64,000 bases of DNA from contig NZ_JBAIYU010000010.1 of the NCBI RefSeq assembly GCF_036763085.1, forward strand, positions 372,001 to 436,000, read 5' to 3'. Of this stretch, positions 25,099 to 32,812 are shown one piece after another; the first letter of the stretch is position 1, and each line of letters starts with the position of its first letter. Position numbers and translations under genes: made by a program. The notes beneath the pieces are model-generated. The model did no database searches. It was not told where the DNA came from and saw only the letters and a list, made by a program, of their open reading frames with translations. The stretch is from JBAIYU01 sp036763085. Its GTDB lineage: Bacteria; Bacillota; Negativicutes; DSM-1736; Dendrosporobacteraceae.

Positions 25099-26976
25099 TT
25101 ACTGCACTTCGACCCATTCTTCATACTTTGCCTCTAGTTCAGCCTGCAGGCGGGAGTGTTCGTTTGCTAATGCTTGGCTGGCAGCGGGGTCAGAGTGGCT
25201 GGAGGGATCGTTTAGCTGCAGTTCTACTGCTTTTAACTCGGCCTCCAACATAGCAATTTCGCCTTCAATTTTTTTCGCCAGTTTTTCTTTATCTTGAGGG
25301 CGCTGCTGACGCGGTTTGCCCTTCTTGGCAGTATCGACTTCCTTATCAGCCGGCTTTTCGACTTGATGATTCTTCTGATCAACCAGCTTTTTTTCCCGGT
25401 AGTAGCTGTAGTTACCGGTGTATTCCACCAGCTTGCCATCTGCTAATTCCACTACGCAGTTGGCTACTTTGTCTAAGAAATAGCGGTCATGAGAAACTGT
25501 AATAAAAGTTCCTGGAAAGCTCATAATGGCTTCTTCCACGGCTTCCTTTGCTGGTATATCCAAGTGATTAGTCGGCTCGTCCAATACCAGAAAGTTCGCA
25601 CCTGTCAGCATCAGCTTTAAGAAAGCCAACCGTGATTTTTCACCGCCGCTTAAGTCTTTTATAATTTTAAAAACATCATCACCACTAAATAAAAATGCCC
25701 CGAGGTAATGCCTGGCCCTATCTTCACTTAACCCATAGTCGTGCATTATTTCGTCTATCAGTCTATTGTCACTGTTAAGCCCTTCATGCTGCTGTGAAAA
25801 ATATCCGATCTTTACCCGGCTGCCAAGTTTAATTCTTCCTGCAGTAGGTGCTAAATCACCTGTCAGCAGTTTTAGCATGGTAGTCTTGCCAGCACCATTC
25901 GGACCGACTAAAGCTACACCGTCACCTCTTCTAACAAGCAGAGATAGCCTTTCAAAAACATCTTTTGCCCCATAGCCTGCTGAAACTTCTTCATACTCGG
26001 CCACACGCTCAGCACACTCACTGGGCGGGTTAAAAGCAAAGAAATTAAATCTAGCACTTTCCGGCGGCAGCACTATTCTTTCCAATCTATGGAGCTGTTT
26101 CTCCCGTCCTCGTGCCTGCTTTGATTTAATACCTGCTTTATAACGCCGAATATATTCCTCAGTCTTTACTATATGAGACTGCTGCTTTTCGTACGCACTT
26201 TCCAAGGCCGCCATCCGTTCAGCTTTAACTTGCAAAAACGTCGTATAGTTTCCGCTATAGGCTGTTATAGTGCCGCTCTCTAATTCAATTATTCTACTAG
26301 CGACTCTATCCAAAAAGAACCTGTCATGCGAGATGATAAGTACTCCGCCAGGATAAGAGACAAGGAACTCCTCCAACCACTCCACCATTCCAATATCGAG
26401 ATGGTTAGTTGGCTCGTCCAAAAACAAAAAATCCGGCTGCCTTATCAATGCTTTAGCCAAACAAATCCTTGTCTTTTGCCCACCAGAAAAAGCATTAACA
26501 CTACGCTGCATATCAGTATCTGCAAACCCTAATCCGAATGCAACACGTCTAATAGTACTCTCATAGTCGTATCCGCCAGCGCGCTCAAACTTTTCGACTA
26601 TGCTTGAATACTGCTTCATCAGACTATCCAGCTTTGTTTCATCCTGCTCAGCAGCAATAGCCCGCTCAAGTTCGCCCATGTCAGCCTGCCAACCTAATAC
26701 ATCCCTAAAAGCTGCGCAAAACTCATCGTAGAGAGTCCCCTCACCAAGAGCAGCCTCCTGCTCCACATACCCAATAGTCTCACCCATCGGCAGACTGACA
26801 TGACCCTCATCAGCCTGCTGAAAGCCCATTAATATCTTCATCAAAGTCGACTTGCCGGTGCCGTTAGCCCCAATAAGTCCCACCTTATCGCCACGCCTCA
26901 CCTCGAAACTAACCTTAGAAAAAAGAGTCTCTATCCCAAAAGCCTTCCCCAGGCCTTCAACTTTCAATATTCCCAT
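25099..26976 (-). CDS. ABC-F family ATPase
   Basis: About 625 residues, two ABC domains with no membrane domain. Walker A GANGTGKST (about 36) and GPNGAGKTT (about 360) and the signatures SGGQKTR and SGGEKSR are present. LDEPTNHLD occurs twice. A linker of about 80 residues sits between the domains, and a charged coiled coil ends the protein. ABC-F proteins act on the ribosome, either as translation factors or in antibiotic resistance; which applies here cannot be told. ATG 26976 has AGGTG 4 nt upstream; ATG 26979 is adjacent. Confidence 0.93.
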   Translation of the reverse strand: MGILKVEGLGKAFGIETLFSKVSFEVRRGDKVGLIGANGTGKSTLMKILMGFQQADEGHVSLPMGETIGYVEQEAALGEGTLYDEFCAAFRDVLGWQADMGELERAIAAEQDETKLDSLMKQYSSIVEKFERAGGYDYESTIRRVAFGLGFADTDMQRSVNAFSGGQKTRICLAKALIRQPDFLFLDEPTNHLDIGMVEWLEEFLVSYPGGVLIISHDRFFLDRVASRIIELESGTITAYSGNYTTFLQVKAERMAALESAYEKQQSHIVKTEEYIRRYKAGIKSKQARGREKQLHRLERIVLPPESARFNFFAFNPPSECAERVAEYEEVSAGYGAKDVFERLSLLVRRGDGVALVGPNGAGKTTMLKLLTGDLAPTAGRIKLGSRVKIGYFSQQHEGLNSDNRLIDEIMHDYGLSEDRARHYLGAFLFSGDDVFKIIKDLSGGEKSRLAFLKLMLTGANFLVLDEPTNHLDIPAKEAVEEAIMSFPGTFITVSHDRYFLDKVANCVVELADGKLVEYTGNYSYYREKKLVDQKNHQVEKPADKEVDTAKKGKPRQQRPQDKEKLAKKIEGEIAMLEAELKAVELQLNDPSSHSDPAASQALANEHSRLQAELEAKYEEWVEVQ

Positions 26977-27004
26977 CATTCACCTCATAAAAATACGTGT
27001 TTTG

Positions 27005-27507
27005 AACCGCAGAGTACGCAGAGTTCGCAGAGGGTTACGGAGTAGCTTGATAATTTGAAGATTTAATTACACGCTTTATCCCACTTTTAAGACTAACTAC
27101 ATTGAAATTAATTACAATTCCCAAATATAAACCTGTTGTCTTTAGATATGATAATACTTGCGCAGTATGAATAGGAGAAATTTGTTCCACTGCCTTAAGC
27201 TCAACAATCAAAATATCATCCACTAAGAAATCCAGTCTGCTTTCCCCCACCTTATGTCCCTTATAGCTAAGATTTATAGTCTTTTGTCTTTCGTATGGAA
27301 TATCTCTTATCTCAAATTCCTGAGCTAAAGATTCCTCATACACACTTTCTAGATATCCTGGCCCAAGTATGCTATGAACTTCCATCGCTGCACCAAGCAC
27401 ACGGCTCGTTAGTTTCTTTAATTCATCCTCTCTGTCGATAAGCATTTCCCCCTCCTTAGCGATAACATTGCGAAAATCCACTCTGCGCCCTCTGCGTACT
27501 CTGCGGT
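27005..27507. mobile_element. Palindromic element copy C enclosing a GxxExxY gene
   Basis: The arms (27005-27034 and 27479-27507) match those of copies A and B. Instead of the short palindromic core they flank a 136-codon GxxExxY gene. The stop codon of the gene lies at the inner edge of one arm and the ribosome site about 35 nt inside the other. This looks like the gene-bearing relative of the two empty elements. Confidence 0.7.
27035..27445 (-). CDS. GxxExxY family protein (PD-(D/E)XK-like)
   Basis: 136 residues. GPGYLESVYEESLAQEF contains the G-x-x-E-x-x-Y motif that names the family. ESRLDFLVDDILIVELKAV has the Asp and ExK pattern of a PD-(D/E)XK nuclease core. A long open frame starts at 27481, but ATG 27445 has AAGGAGG at ideal distance. 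The family is often found in multiple copies per genome and its function is unproven. Here it is enclosed by the inverted arms of copy C, which suggests a mobile or selfish nature. Confidence 0.85.
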   Translation of the reverse strand: MLIDREDELKKLTSRVLGAAMEVHSILGPGYLESVYEESLAQEFEIRDIPYERQKTINLSYKGHKVGESRLDFLVDDILIVELKAVEQISPIHTAQVLSYLKTTGLYLGIVINFNVVSLKSGIKRVIKSSNYQATP

Positions 27508-27539
27508 AAAACGTTCGCTCTCCGGTTCAATTATACAAT

Positions 27540-27566
27540 AAAAAAAGCGCGATATCTATCGCGCTT
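27540..27566 (-). terminator. Encapsulin operon terminator
   Basis: On the minus strand AAGCGCGATA-GA-TATCGCGCTT forms a 10-bp stem, then seven Ts, starting 14 nt after the encapsulin stop. A strong intrinsic terminator. Its CGCGATATCTATCGCG core also occurs in element B (25017-25032). Confidence 0.9.
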
Positions 27567-27579
27567 GGGTTTGATTAGT

Positions 27580-28416
27580 TTATTCGATTGTGCAGATGGC
27601 ATCTGGTCTGCGTACTAATAGTGCTATTGTTTCTAGTACACGGAAGACGTGGTTCATGTTGGTTGGGCCCATGTAGGCTGTAACCATGTCTTGCCCTACT
27701 GCTAGGTTTAGGTTTTGGGAACCAGTTGCGATTACTACCGCTTTTGAACCGCTGATTACGTTAGAGTAGTGTACACCACCCGAAATTAGGGCTTTGACTT
27801 GGTCAAGTTCGAGCATACCGGTGTTGCCAAATACTCTTACCATGCGGCCAAAGAGAATCGGACTTACAACCATTGCATAAGGACCATAATGCCCTGCTTG
27901 GCTTAGTTTTCCAACTGCTTTAACAACATCAGCAAGGGCCGATCCTGGTTCATCCCAGTTACAAATATCAACTGTCTGACGGCCTTTTACAGTAAATAAA
28001 CCGTCATGACCTAATTCTTCGTTACCGTTAAAGATAAGATTATCTTCCTGTACCGCTACAAAATTTCCTGCTACAGCGGCAGTGCTTACATCGATTGGCA
28101 GTCCTAAATGGCGATCCGCTTCAACATCACGCCACATAATTTTGAAATCTTTATATAATATTGGCAGGTTTATAGTTGCACGCCGACTGGCTTCAACTAC
28201 GAAATCTTCGTTTTCACCTACCATATCTATACCTGTTGGCGACTTACCGCTGAACACCGAATAAGGGATGCTGTATACACCTGAGCCCAGTGGACCAAGC
28301 ACGTCAATAACACGACGAGCTACCAGTGTACGGCGGGCAGTACTTATTACAGCTTCATCGATGCGACCCCATTCAGCTTCAGTCAAAGGTGCAGCGTTAC
28401 GATCTAAGAAATCCAC
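27580..28416 (-). CDS. Encapsulin nanocompartment shell protein (family 1)
   Basis: 278 residues, HK97-like shell fold. MDFLDRNAAPLTEAEWGRIDEAVISTARRTLVARRVIDVLGPLG is the conserved family 1 N-terminus, and FRVLETIALLVRRPDAIC is the usual C-terminal region. It self-assembles into an icosahedral protein cage that takes up cargo with a C-terminal tag. The gene directly upstream encodes a ferritin-like cargo with such a tag. The two-gene operon ends in a strong terminator. Confidence 0.95.
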   Translation of the reverse strand: MDFLDRNAAPLTEAEWGRIDEAVISTARRTLVARRVIDVLGPLGSGVYSIPYSVFSGKSPTGIDMVGENEDFVVEASRRATINLPILYKDFKIMWRDVEADRHLGLPIDVSTAAVAGNFVAVQEDNLIFNGNEELGHDGLFTVKGRQTVDICNWDEPGSALADVVKAVGKLSQAGHYGPYAMVVSPILFGRMVRVFGNTGMLELDQVKALISGGVHYSNVISGSKAVVIATGSQNLNLAVGQDMVTAYMGPTNMNHVFRVLETIALLVRRPDAICTIE

Positions 28417-28467
28417 AATAATCCCTCCTCAAAAGTTACCAATAAAATAACAGCTAATAGGAATTAA

Positions 28468-28815
28468 TTATTTTTGCCCAAACATACTTCCCACAGTAGG
28501 AATTCGATCAGTTTCAGCTTCGCTAACAACGCGTTCGCCAGCTTCAACCGTATGATCGTTCATAAATTTCTCACGCTGAATTGCATCAATGCGGGAAATT
28601 AGATGCGTAATCTCAGCGACGTGTTCTTTTTCGTCATCGCGGATATGAGCTAAAAGGTCTTTAATTTCAGCATCATCAATATTGTCGATGTGCGCTTGAT
28701 ACTGATTAATTGCCTGCAGTTCGCCCATTAAATCTTCACGAAGCCATATTAAAAGTTGTTCAAGTTGAGTTGCCTTAACACTACCTGATTCAGGTTTTCC
28801 GTATGCCACAAGCAT
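28468..28815 (-). CDS. Encapsulated ferritin-like cargo protein
   Basis: 115 residues. LLIWLREDLMGELQAINQYQAHIDNI and HIRDDEKEHVAEITHLI give two helices with the Glu and His ligands of the short encapsulated ferritin type (di-iron site formed between subunits). The C-terminus PTVGSMFGQK resembles the cargo-loading peptide (TVGSL-type) that binds inside the encapsulin shell. The role is likely iron oxidation and storage inside the cage, perhaps protecting an anaerobe from oxygen. It is 52 nt upstream of the shell gene. Confidence 0.9.
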   Translation of the reverse strand: MLVAYGKPESGSVKATQLEQLLIWLREDLMGELQAINQYQAHIDNIDDAEIKDLLAHIRDDEKEHVAEITHLISRIDAIQREKFMNDHTVEAGERVVSEAETDRIPTVGSMFGQK

Positions 28816-28996
28816 TCCTCCTTTAACGATACACCATTTTACAAATATTCCTAAACATAGGATATTATTACCTTATTCGTTATTAATATTTATTTTCCTT
28901 CCGTTAAACCAACTTGCTATTTTAATTTTTGCAATCTTTAATTAATTGATGGTATTGCTATAATCGGTAATATTTGCTAATATTGAATTATTAAAT

Positions 28997-29010
28997 CGAA
29001 CATATGTTCT
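28997..29010. promoter_or_regulatory. LexA-box-like palindrome
   Basis: CGAACATATGTTCT contains the perfect 12-bp palindrome GAACATATGTTC and matches the Firmicutes LexA/DinR consensus CGAACRNRYGTTCG except at the last base. It lies 18 nt upstream of the ComK-like ATG. A TATAAT at 28959-28964 would place the box just after the transcription start. Confidence 0.55.
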
Positions 29011-29027
29011 TGAGAGGAGTATTCATA

Positions 29028-29600
29028 ATGTCAAATTTTCTTCCGCCTTTTGAACAAATCGCGGCTATTGTGCCACAATATTCAACGCAAGGCCACGGCA
29101 CAACAATAATTTCAACTACAGGCTTATCCTCAAATACTCAAAGCAGTGTTAAAACAATAATAAAGCGGCTGGCGCGCAGCCGCTCAACTGACCTTACCGC
29201 ATTGAAAGCCCGTTCCTCTGGTGCTACTCAACGGGCGATACTACAGCCTCTTCCACTAGCCCCCGGACTGGTGCTGGTACCGCTCAAAATACGAAAGCCG
29301 ATTGTCCGAGGTGATATAAGTACCGGATATGTTAATATTCATGCGGTGAAGGCGGTATCAATAAATCAAAAACGTCCTTTTCGTTCAACTTTATCCTTGT
29401 CAGGCGGCACTGAATTGCCGGTAATGTGGACCGCTTCCACTGTAAAAAAACAATTGCAGTGTGCCCGTTTAGTCATGACGCAAACGCCTTCCAACCATAC
29501 ACTTCAAGAAACGCCAGCAAGTTATGCTGCTATCTCGAATATTGCCGCCAAACTGATTGAGGTTATCTATGATATTCTAACTCTCAAGAGTAAATCTTAA
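29028..29600 (+). CDS. Candidate ComK-like transcription factor
   Basis: 190 residues, close to the 192 of Bacillus ComK. The pattern PLPLAPGLVLVPLKIRKPIVRGDISTGYVNIHAVKAV, then SLSGGTELPVMWTASTVKKQLQCARLV, lines up in spacing with the ComK core as I recall it. Similarity is partial and judged by eye. The start at ATG 29028 has GAGAGGAG upstream; an in-frame start at 29004 is unlikely. It converges with the next gene, with overlapping stop codons. The LexA-like palindrome upstream hints at DNA-damage control. Alternative: an unrelated protein of unknown function. Confidence 0.5.
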   Translation: MSNFLPPFEQIAAIVPQYSTQGHGTTIISTTGLSSNTQSSVKTIIKRLARSRSTDLTALKARSSGATQRAILQPLPLAPGLVLVPLKIRKPIVRGDISTGYVNIHAVKAVSINQKRPFRSTLSLSGGTELPVMWTASTVKKQLQCARLVMTQTPSNHTLQETPASYAAISNIAAKLIEVIYDILTLKSKS

Positions 29601-30073
29601 TCCCTCTGTCTAATCGCTACTTCATTACAGCTCTGGCGCATTAAGCTGCATACTGCTACCATAAACTCATCACAATTTAACCGATTAACAACATCTAAGA
29701 CATGAATAACAGTTCCCCGACAATAAGGTACAGCCTCTGCTATCGGTCTGTTATAACCAGTTGCTTTATGGATTGTCAATCCAGGCAAATCGTGGGCTAA
29801 CCTTACTAAAATTGCAGGTGTCAAATCATCTGAATTGCAATCTACCACTACAGCATCGCATTCTACATCTGAGCTCTCGATTTCCCGCATCAAATAGCGC
29901 ATCATCTCTTCAATATCTTGCTCAATATCCTTTACCATTATTAAGAAGGTAACACTTGGCAGTCGAACCAATTGCGGCTGCAAGAGCCAAGTCCATAGAT
30001 CTTTGATGAAGCACCATATTCCAAACATCGCAAGGGATACTAAAATTACGCTTGCAGTATACGAAAAAAACAT
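29597..30073 (-). CDS. Single-pass membrane protein with glycosyltransferase-like segment
   Basis: 158 residues. An N-terminal membrane helix (about 5-22) is followed by VTFLIMVKDIEQDIEEMMRYLM and VVVDCNSDDLTPAIL. These resemble the first half of a GT-A fold (metal or sugar-binding Asp motif) but without the rest, so it may be a degenerate or regulatory relative. I cannot name a family. The start codon and first codons (ATG TTT TTT) coincide with the T-tract of the terminator of the response regulator gene upstream. Confidence 0.6.
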   Translation of the reverse strand: MFFSYTASVILVSLAMFGIWCFIKDLWTWLLQPQLVRLPSVTFLIMVKDIEQDIEEMMRYLMREIESSDVECDAVVVDCNSDDLTPAILVRLAHDLPGLTIHKATGYNRPIAEAVPYCRGTVIHVLDVVNRLNCDEFMVAVCSLMRQSCNEVAIRQRD

Positions 30074-30109
30074 AATATCCTACCCCCTCTGCCTGGGATA
30101 GGATATTAT
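30064..30109 (-). terminator. Terminator-like hairpin overlapping a start codon
   Basis: ATAATATCCTA and TAGGATATTAT form a perfect 11-bp stem, extended by three GC pairs after one mismatch. Then come G and seven Ts on the minus strand. It follows the response regulator stop by 32 nt. The GGGGGTAGG ribosome site of the downstream gene is inside its 3' arm, and that gene's ATG lies at the junction with the T-tract. Confidence 0.75.
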
Positions 30110-30140
30110 ATGCTAATACAAGTTTATTGGATACTTACTG

Positions 30141-30809
30141 CTAATCTAAAATAACAATTTTATTTTTGAGAGCGTAAAGCACGGCTTGAGTACGATCTGT
30201 TACATTAATCTTGCGGAAGATATTTGTTAAATGATTTTTTACCGTCTTTTCACTCAAATATAGCTTTTGCGCGATTTCCTGGTTGCTCATACCCTGACAT
30301 ATCAGTTCAAGAACTTCTATTTCGCGATATGTCAGACGCTCCTCTTTACGCCGCTCATGCATGTTAACAGCATGTTTACGCTCCTCACGGCGATTGATCT
30401 CACCGAATAGCTTTTTAGCCAACGTAGGATAAATAAATGACTCACCTTCAAAAACAGTATGGATAGCTTTTATAAGCATGCTTGGTTCAACGTCTTTTAG
30501 CAGATAACCTGAAGCACCGGATTTAATGACCTCAATAACGTAGTTTTCATCGTCATGCATCGTTAGAACGATTACTTTTATGTTAGGGTTTTCAACCTTT
30601 ATCCTTTTGGTTACTTCCAGGCCTGTTAAACGCGGCATATTGATATCAAGCAGCATTATATCGGGTTTCAACTCTAGAGCTTTGTTTACTGCTTCCTCAC
30701 CGTCAGCAGCTTCATCTATAACGGCCAAGTCGCTTTCAAGTTCGAGGACATTTCTTATACCTTTTCTAAGCAGCATATGATCATCAGCAATTAAAATATT
30801 TATAGGCAT
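30141..30809 (-). CDS. NarL/FixJ-type response regulator (DegU-like)
   Basis: 222 residues. The receiver domain has the acidic DD pair at residues 9-10, the phosphorylation site D55 (IMLLDINMP), the Thr in VLTMHD and the Lys in LLKDV. A LuxR-type HTH is at the C-terminus (LTYREIEVLELICQGMSNQEIAQKLYLSEKTVKNHLTNIFRKI). No histidine kinase is adjacent, so it is an orphan here. DegU-type regulators control motility, competence and exoproducts in Firmicutes; the link is inferred. Confidence 0.93.
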   Translation of the reverse strand: MPINILIADDHMLLRKGIRNVLELESDLAVIDEAADGEEAVNKALELKPDIMLLDINMPRLTGLEVTKRIKVENPNIKVIVLTMHDDENYVIEVIKSGASGYLLKDVEPSMLIKAIHTVFEGESFIYPTLAKKLFGEINRREERKHAVNMHERRKEERLTYREIEVLELICQGMSNQEIAQKLYLSEKTVKNHLTNIFRKINVTDRTQAVLYALKNKIVILD

Positions 30810-30827
30810 GACCGTTACCCCTCTTTC

Positions 30828-32141
30828 TTATTTCACTATATGCGCCGTTAGGAAAATGACTACTTCAGACTCATTCTTAGTATTGTTATTATTGCGGAAC
30901 AGTGACCCAAGAATCGGTAAATCACCTAAAAATGGAACTTTGCTCATGGATTTCAATTCATCCTTACCAATAAGTCCGCCAATTACCATTGTTTCCCCAT
31001 CCTTCAAACGGACTTCGGTATCTGCCGAACGTTTATTAAACCGATAAGCTTTTAACTCCGGAACCAAAACTGGGGAGCTTACTTCGGTATGTACTTTTGC
31101 TATTATATGACCATCCGCATTAATTCGCGGCGTATATTTAAGGATAATACCAGCCTCTTTGTATTCAATCGAAGTAGTCGTTGTATTATTAGAAGTTGTA
31201 GTTACAGGAATTGGTACTTCACCGCCGATATTTATGATCGCTTCTTTACCATTGATAGTCATGATCTTAGGCTTTGCTAAAACATTTGCCTTACCGTTAG
31301 TAACTAAAGCATTTATTTTAAACTGATAGTACATCTCATAAGAGTAGCCCTCAGGAGTACGTCCGAATGAAATTATCCCCGGCACACTGCTATTATCCCC
31401 ACCGTCTAAGGTCTTACGAGTAACTGTCTTTTTCCCTTTATCGTCAATTTCATATTCAGGGTAATTGGGCCCTTTGGACCATTCCCATTCTACACCCAAG
31501 TTTTTTGCGTCATCATTATTAATAGCAAGAACCTGTGCTTCAAGAGATACCTGCTGATAAGGTATATCCACTTCAGTAAGTATCTTTCTTATTTGTGCTA
31601 CTTCGCTAGGCGTACCGGAGAATACTAGCGAATTCGTCGCAACATCTACTTTTATACGACTGGAAGAACTTACTGATATATTCCCTTGGGATTCCGAACT
31701 GCTTTTTTCTGGGCTTGCTTCCGATTTATTATTCTTCCCGTCTTGTTTTTCGGTAAAGACTACACTAAGCAAATCTACTACATCCGAAGCTTTAGCGTGC
31801 TGAAGTTTAAAGACATTGATTTGCCCAAACCCTCTGCTCATTTGGCCGGAATTACCAACAACAATTACTCCACCTATCTTTTGGTAATCATAGCCCTTAG
31901 TTTTGGTGACAATATCAAGTGCCGTATCGAAAGAGACATCTTGCAACTGCACAGTTATTTTGCCAGTAACAGAATCATCAGCAACAATATTAACTCCACC
32001 GATAGATGCTAATGCTGTAAGCACGTCACGCACTTCGCCATTAGTTACATTCATATTTACTTTAGGATTCGCTGCCATGGCTGCGGAGGTAAGCAAAAGT
32101 ATAAATATCATCAAAGTAACACTTGTTTTAATAATTTTCAT
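30828..32141 (-). CDS. Secretin (PilQ/GspD family), short form
   Basis: 437 residues. A signal peptide (about 1-23, ending TSAAMAA) and an STN-like domain (VRDVLTALASIGGVNIVADDSVTGKITVQLQDVSFDTALDIV) come first. An N-type domain follows (VFKLQHAKASDVVDLLSVVF). The C-terminal secretin barrel contains VLAKPKIMTINGKEAIINIGGEVPI and ends near VIGGLIGKDE and GDLPILGSLFRN. It would form an outer-membrane ring, another diderm trait. It overlaps the pilP-like stop (TAATG). No other type IV pilus or type II secretion gene is nearby. Confidence 0.9.
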   Translation of the reverse strand: MKIIKTSVTLMIFILLLTSAAMAANPKVNMNVTNGEVRDVLTALASIGGVNIVADDSVTGKITVQLQDVSFDTALDIVTKTKGYDYQKIGGVIVVGNSGQMSRGFGQINVFKLQHAKASDVVDLLSVVFTEKQDGKNNKSEASPEKSSSESQGNISVSSSSRIKVDVATNSLVFSGTPSEVAQIRKILTEVDIPYQQVSLEAQVLAINNDDAKNLGVEWEWSKGPNYPEYEIDDKGKKTVTRKTLDGGDNSSVPGIISFGRTPEGYSYEMYYQFKINALVTNGKANVLAKPKIMTINGKEAIINIGGEVPIPVTTTSNNTTTTSIEYKEAGIILKYTPRINADGHIIAKVHTEVSSPVLVPELKAYRFNKRSADTEVRLKDGETMVIGGLIGKDELKSMSKVPFLGDLPILGSLFRNNNNTKNESEVVIFLTAHIVK

Positions 32142-32674
32142 TAACTACCACCTCCCAGCATTAAATTGAATTTACCCTCAGGTCCATCAAAAAGTACCGA
32201 GTTCTCGAATATTGCGGCAACTCGGTATGGTCCAATAAAATCATTAACCCTATATGTACGACTCTCAGACATATACTCTATGATAGCAAGACTTTTTGAT
32301 TCTGCGCCAATAACACCAGTAAGAGTAGGTTTTTCAAATTTGGGTGTGTTACCATTATGAGCGTTCTGATTTATTCGATAATCACTTTGGCTTGCTGTAT
32401 TAGCATTTTTATCTTCCCTGGGCTTTTGAAATGCCGTGGGAACTTCAAAAGGATTTTTTAATGAAGCCTCAGCCTTATATCCCTGTGGCATTACTGGCTG
32501 AGCGGTACTTTTCTTCACTGGTATGACTTGATTAGGAGTATTAATTTCTACTGAAGCCTCAGGTGCCATCAGGAAATTTGCAACAACAAGAGCTAATGTT
32601 CCTGCCGCTGCAACAGCCAGAATACGCTGCCTTGGCTGTAGATTAGCGATGAACTCCCTAATATTAACCTTCAT
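32141..32674 (-). CDS. PilP/GspC-like inner-membrane protein
   Basis: 177 residues. One N-terminal membrane helix (about 16-33), a Pro- and Asn-rich linker, and a C-terminal beta domain (PTLTGVIGAESKSLAIIEYMSESRTYRVNDFIGPYRVAAIFENSVLF) of the PilP/GspC homology region type. It probably links an inner-membrane platform to the secretin encoded immediately downstream. Family-level call rests on architecture and neighbour. Confidence 0.75.
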   Translation of the reverse strand: MKVNIREFIANLQPRQRILAVAAAGTLALVVANFLMAPEASVEINTPNQVIPVKKSTAQPVMPQGYKAEASLKNPFEVPTAFQKPREDKNANTASQSDYRINQNAHNGNTPKFEKPTLTGVIGAESKSLAIIEYMSESRTYRVNDFIGPYRVAAIFENSVLFDGPEGKFNLMLGGGS

Positions 32675-32812
32675 TCACCACTACCGCCCTTTATTACCGA
32701 ATTTTCTCTTTAATTCTACATAAGCATAAGAAAATCCTGTCAAGTATTGACAGGATTATAGTGGAAATATTTTATTGGGACTATCCACCTACTTATAGCG
32801 ACAAATAGACTA

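Noticed and set aside
26852..27058. Plus-strand open frame ending in RRVRRVRRG
   Set aside because: It lies opposite the ABC-F gene and ends in the arm of element C; the repetitive end comes from the arm.
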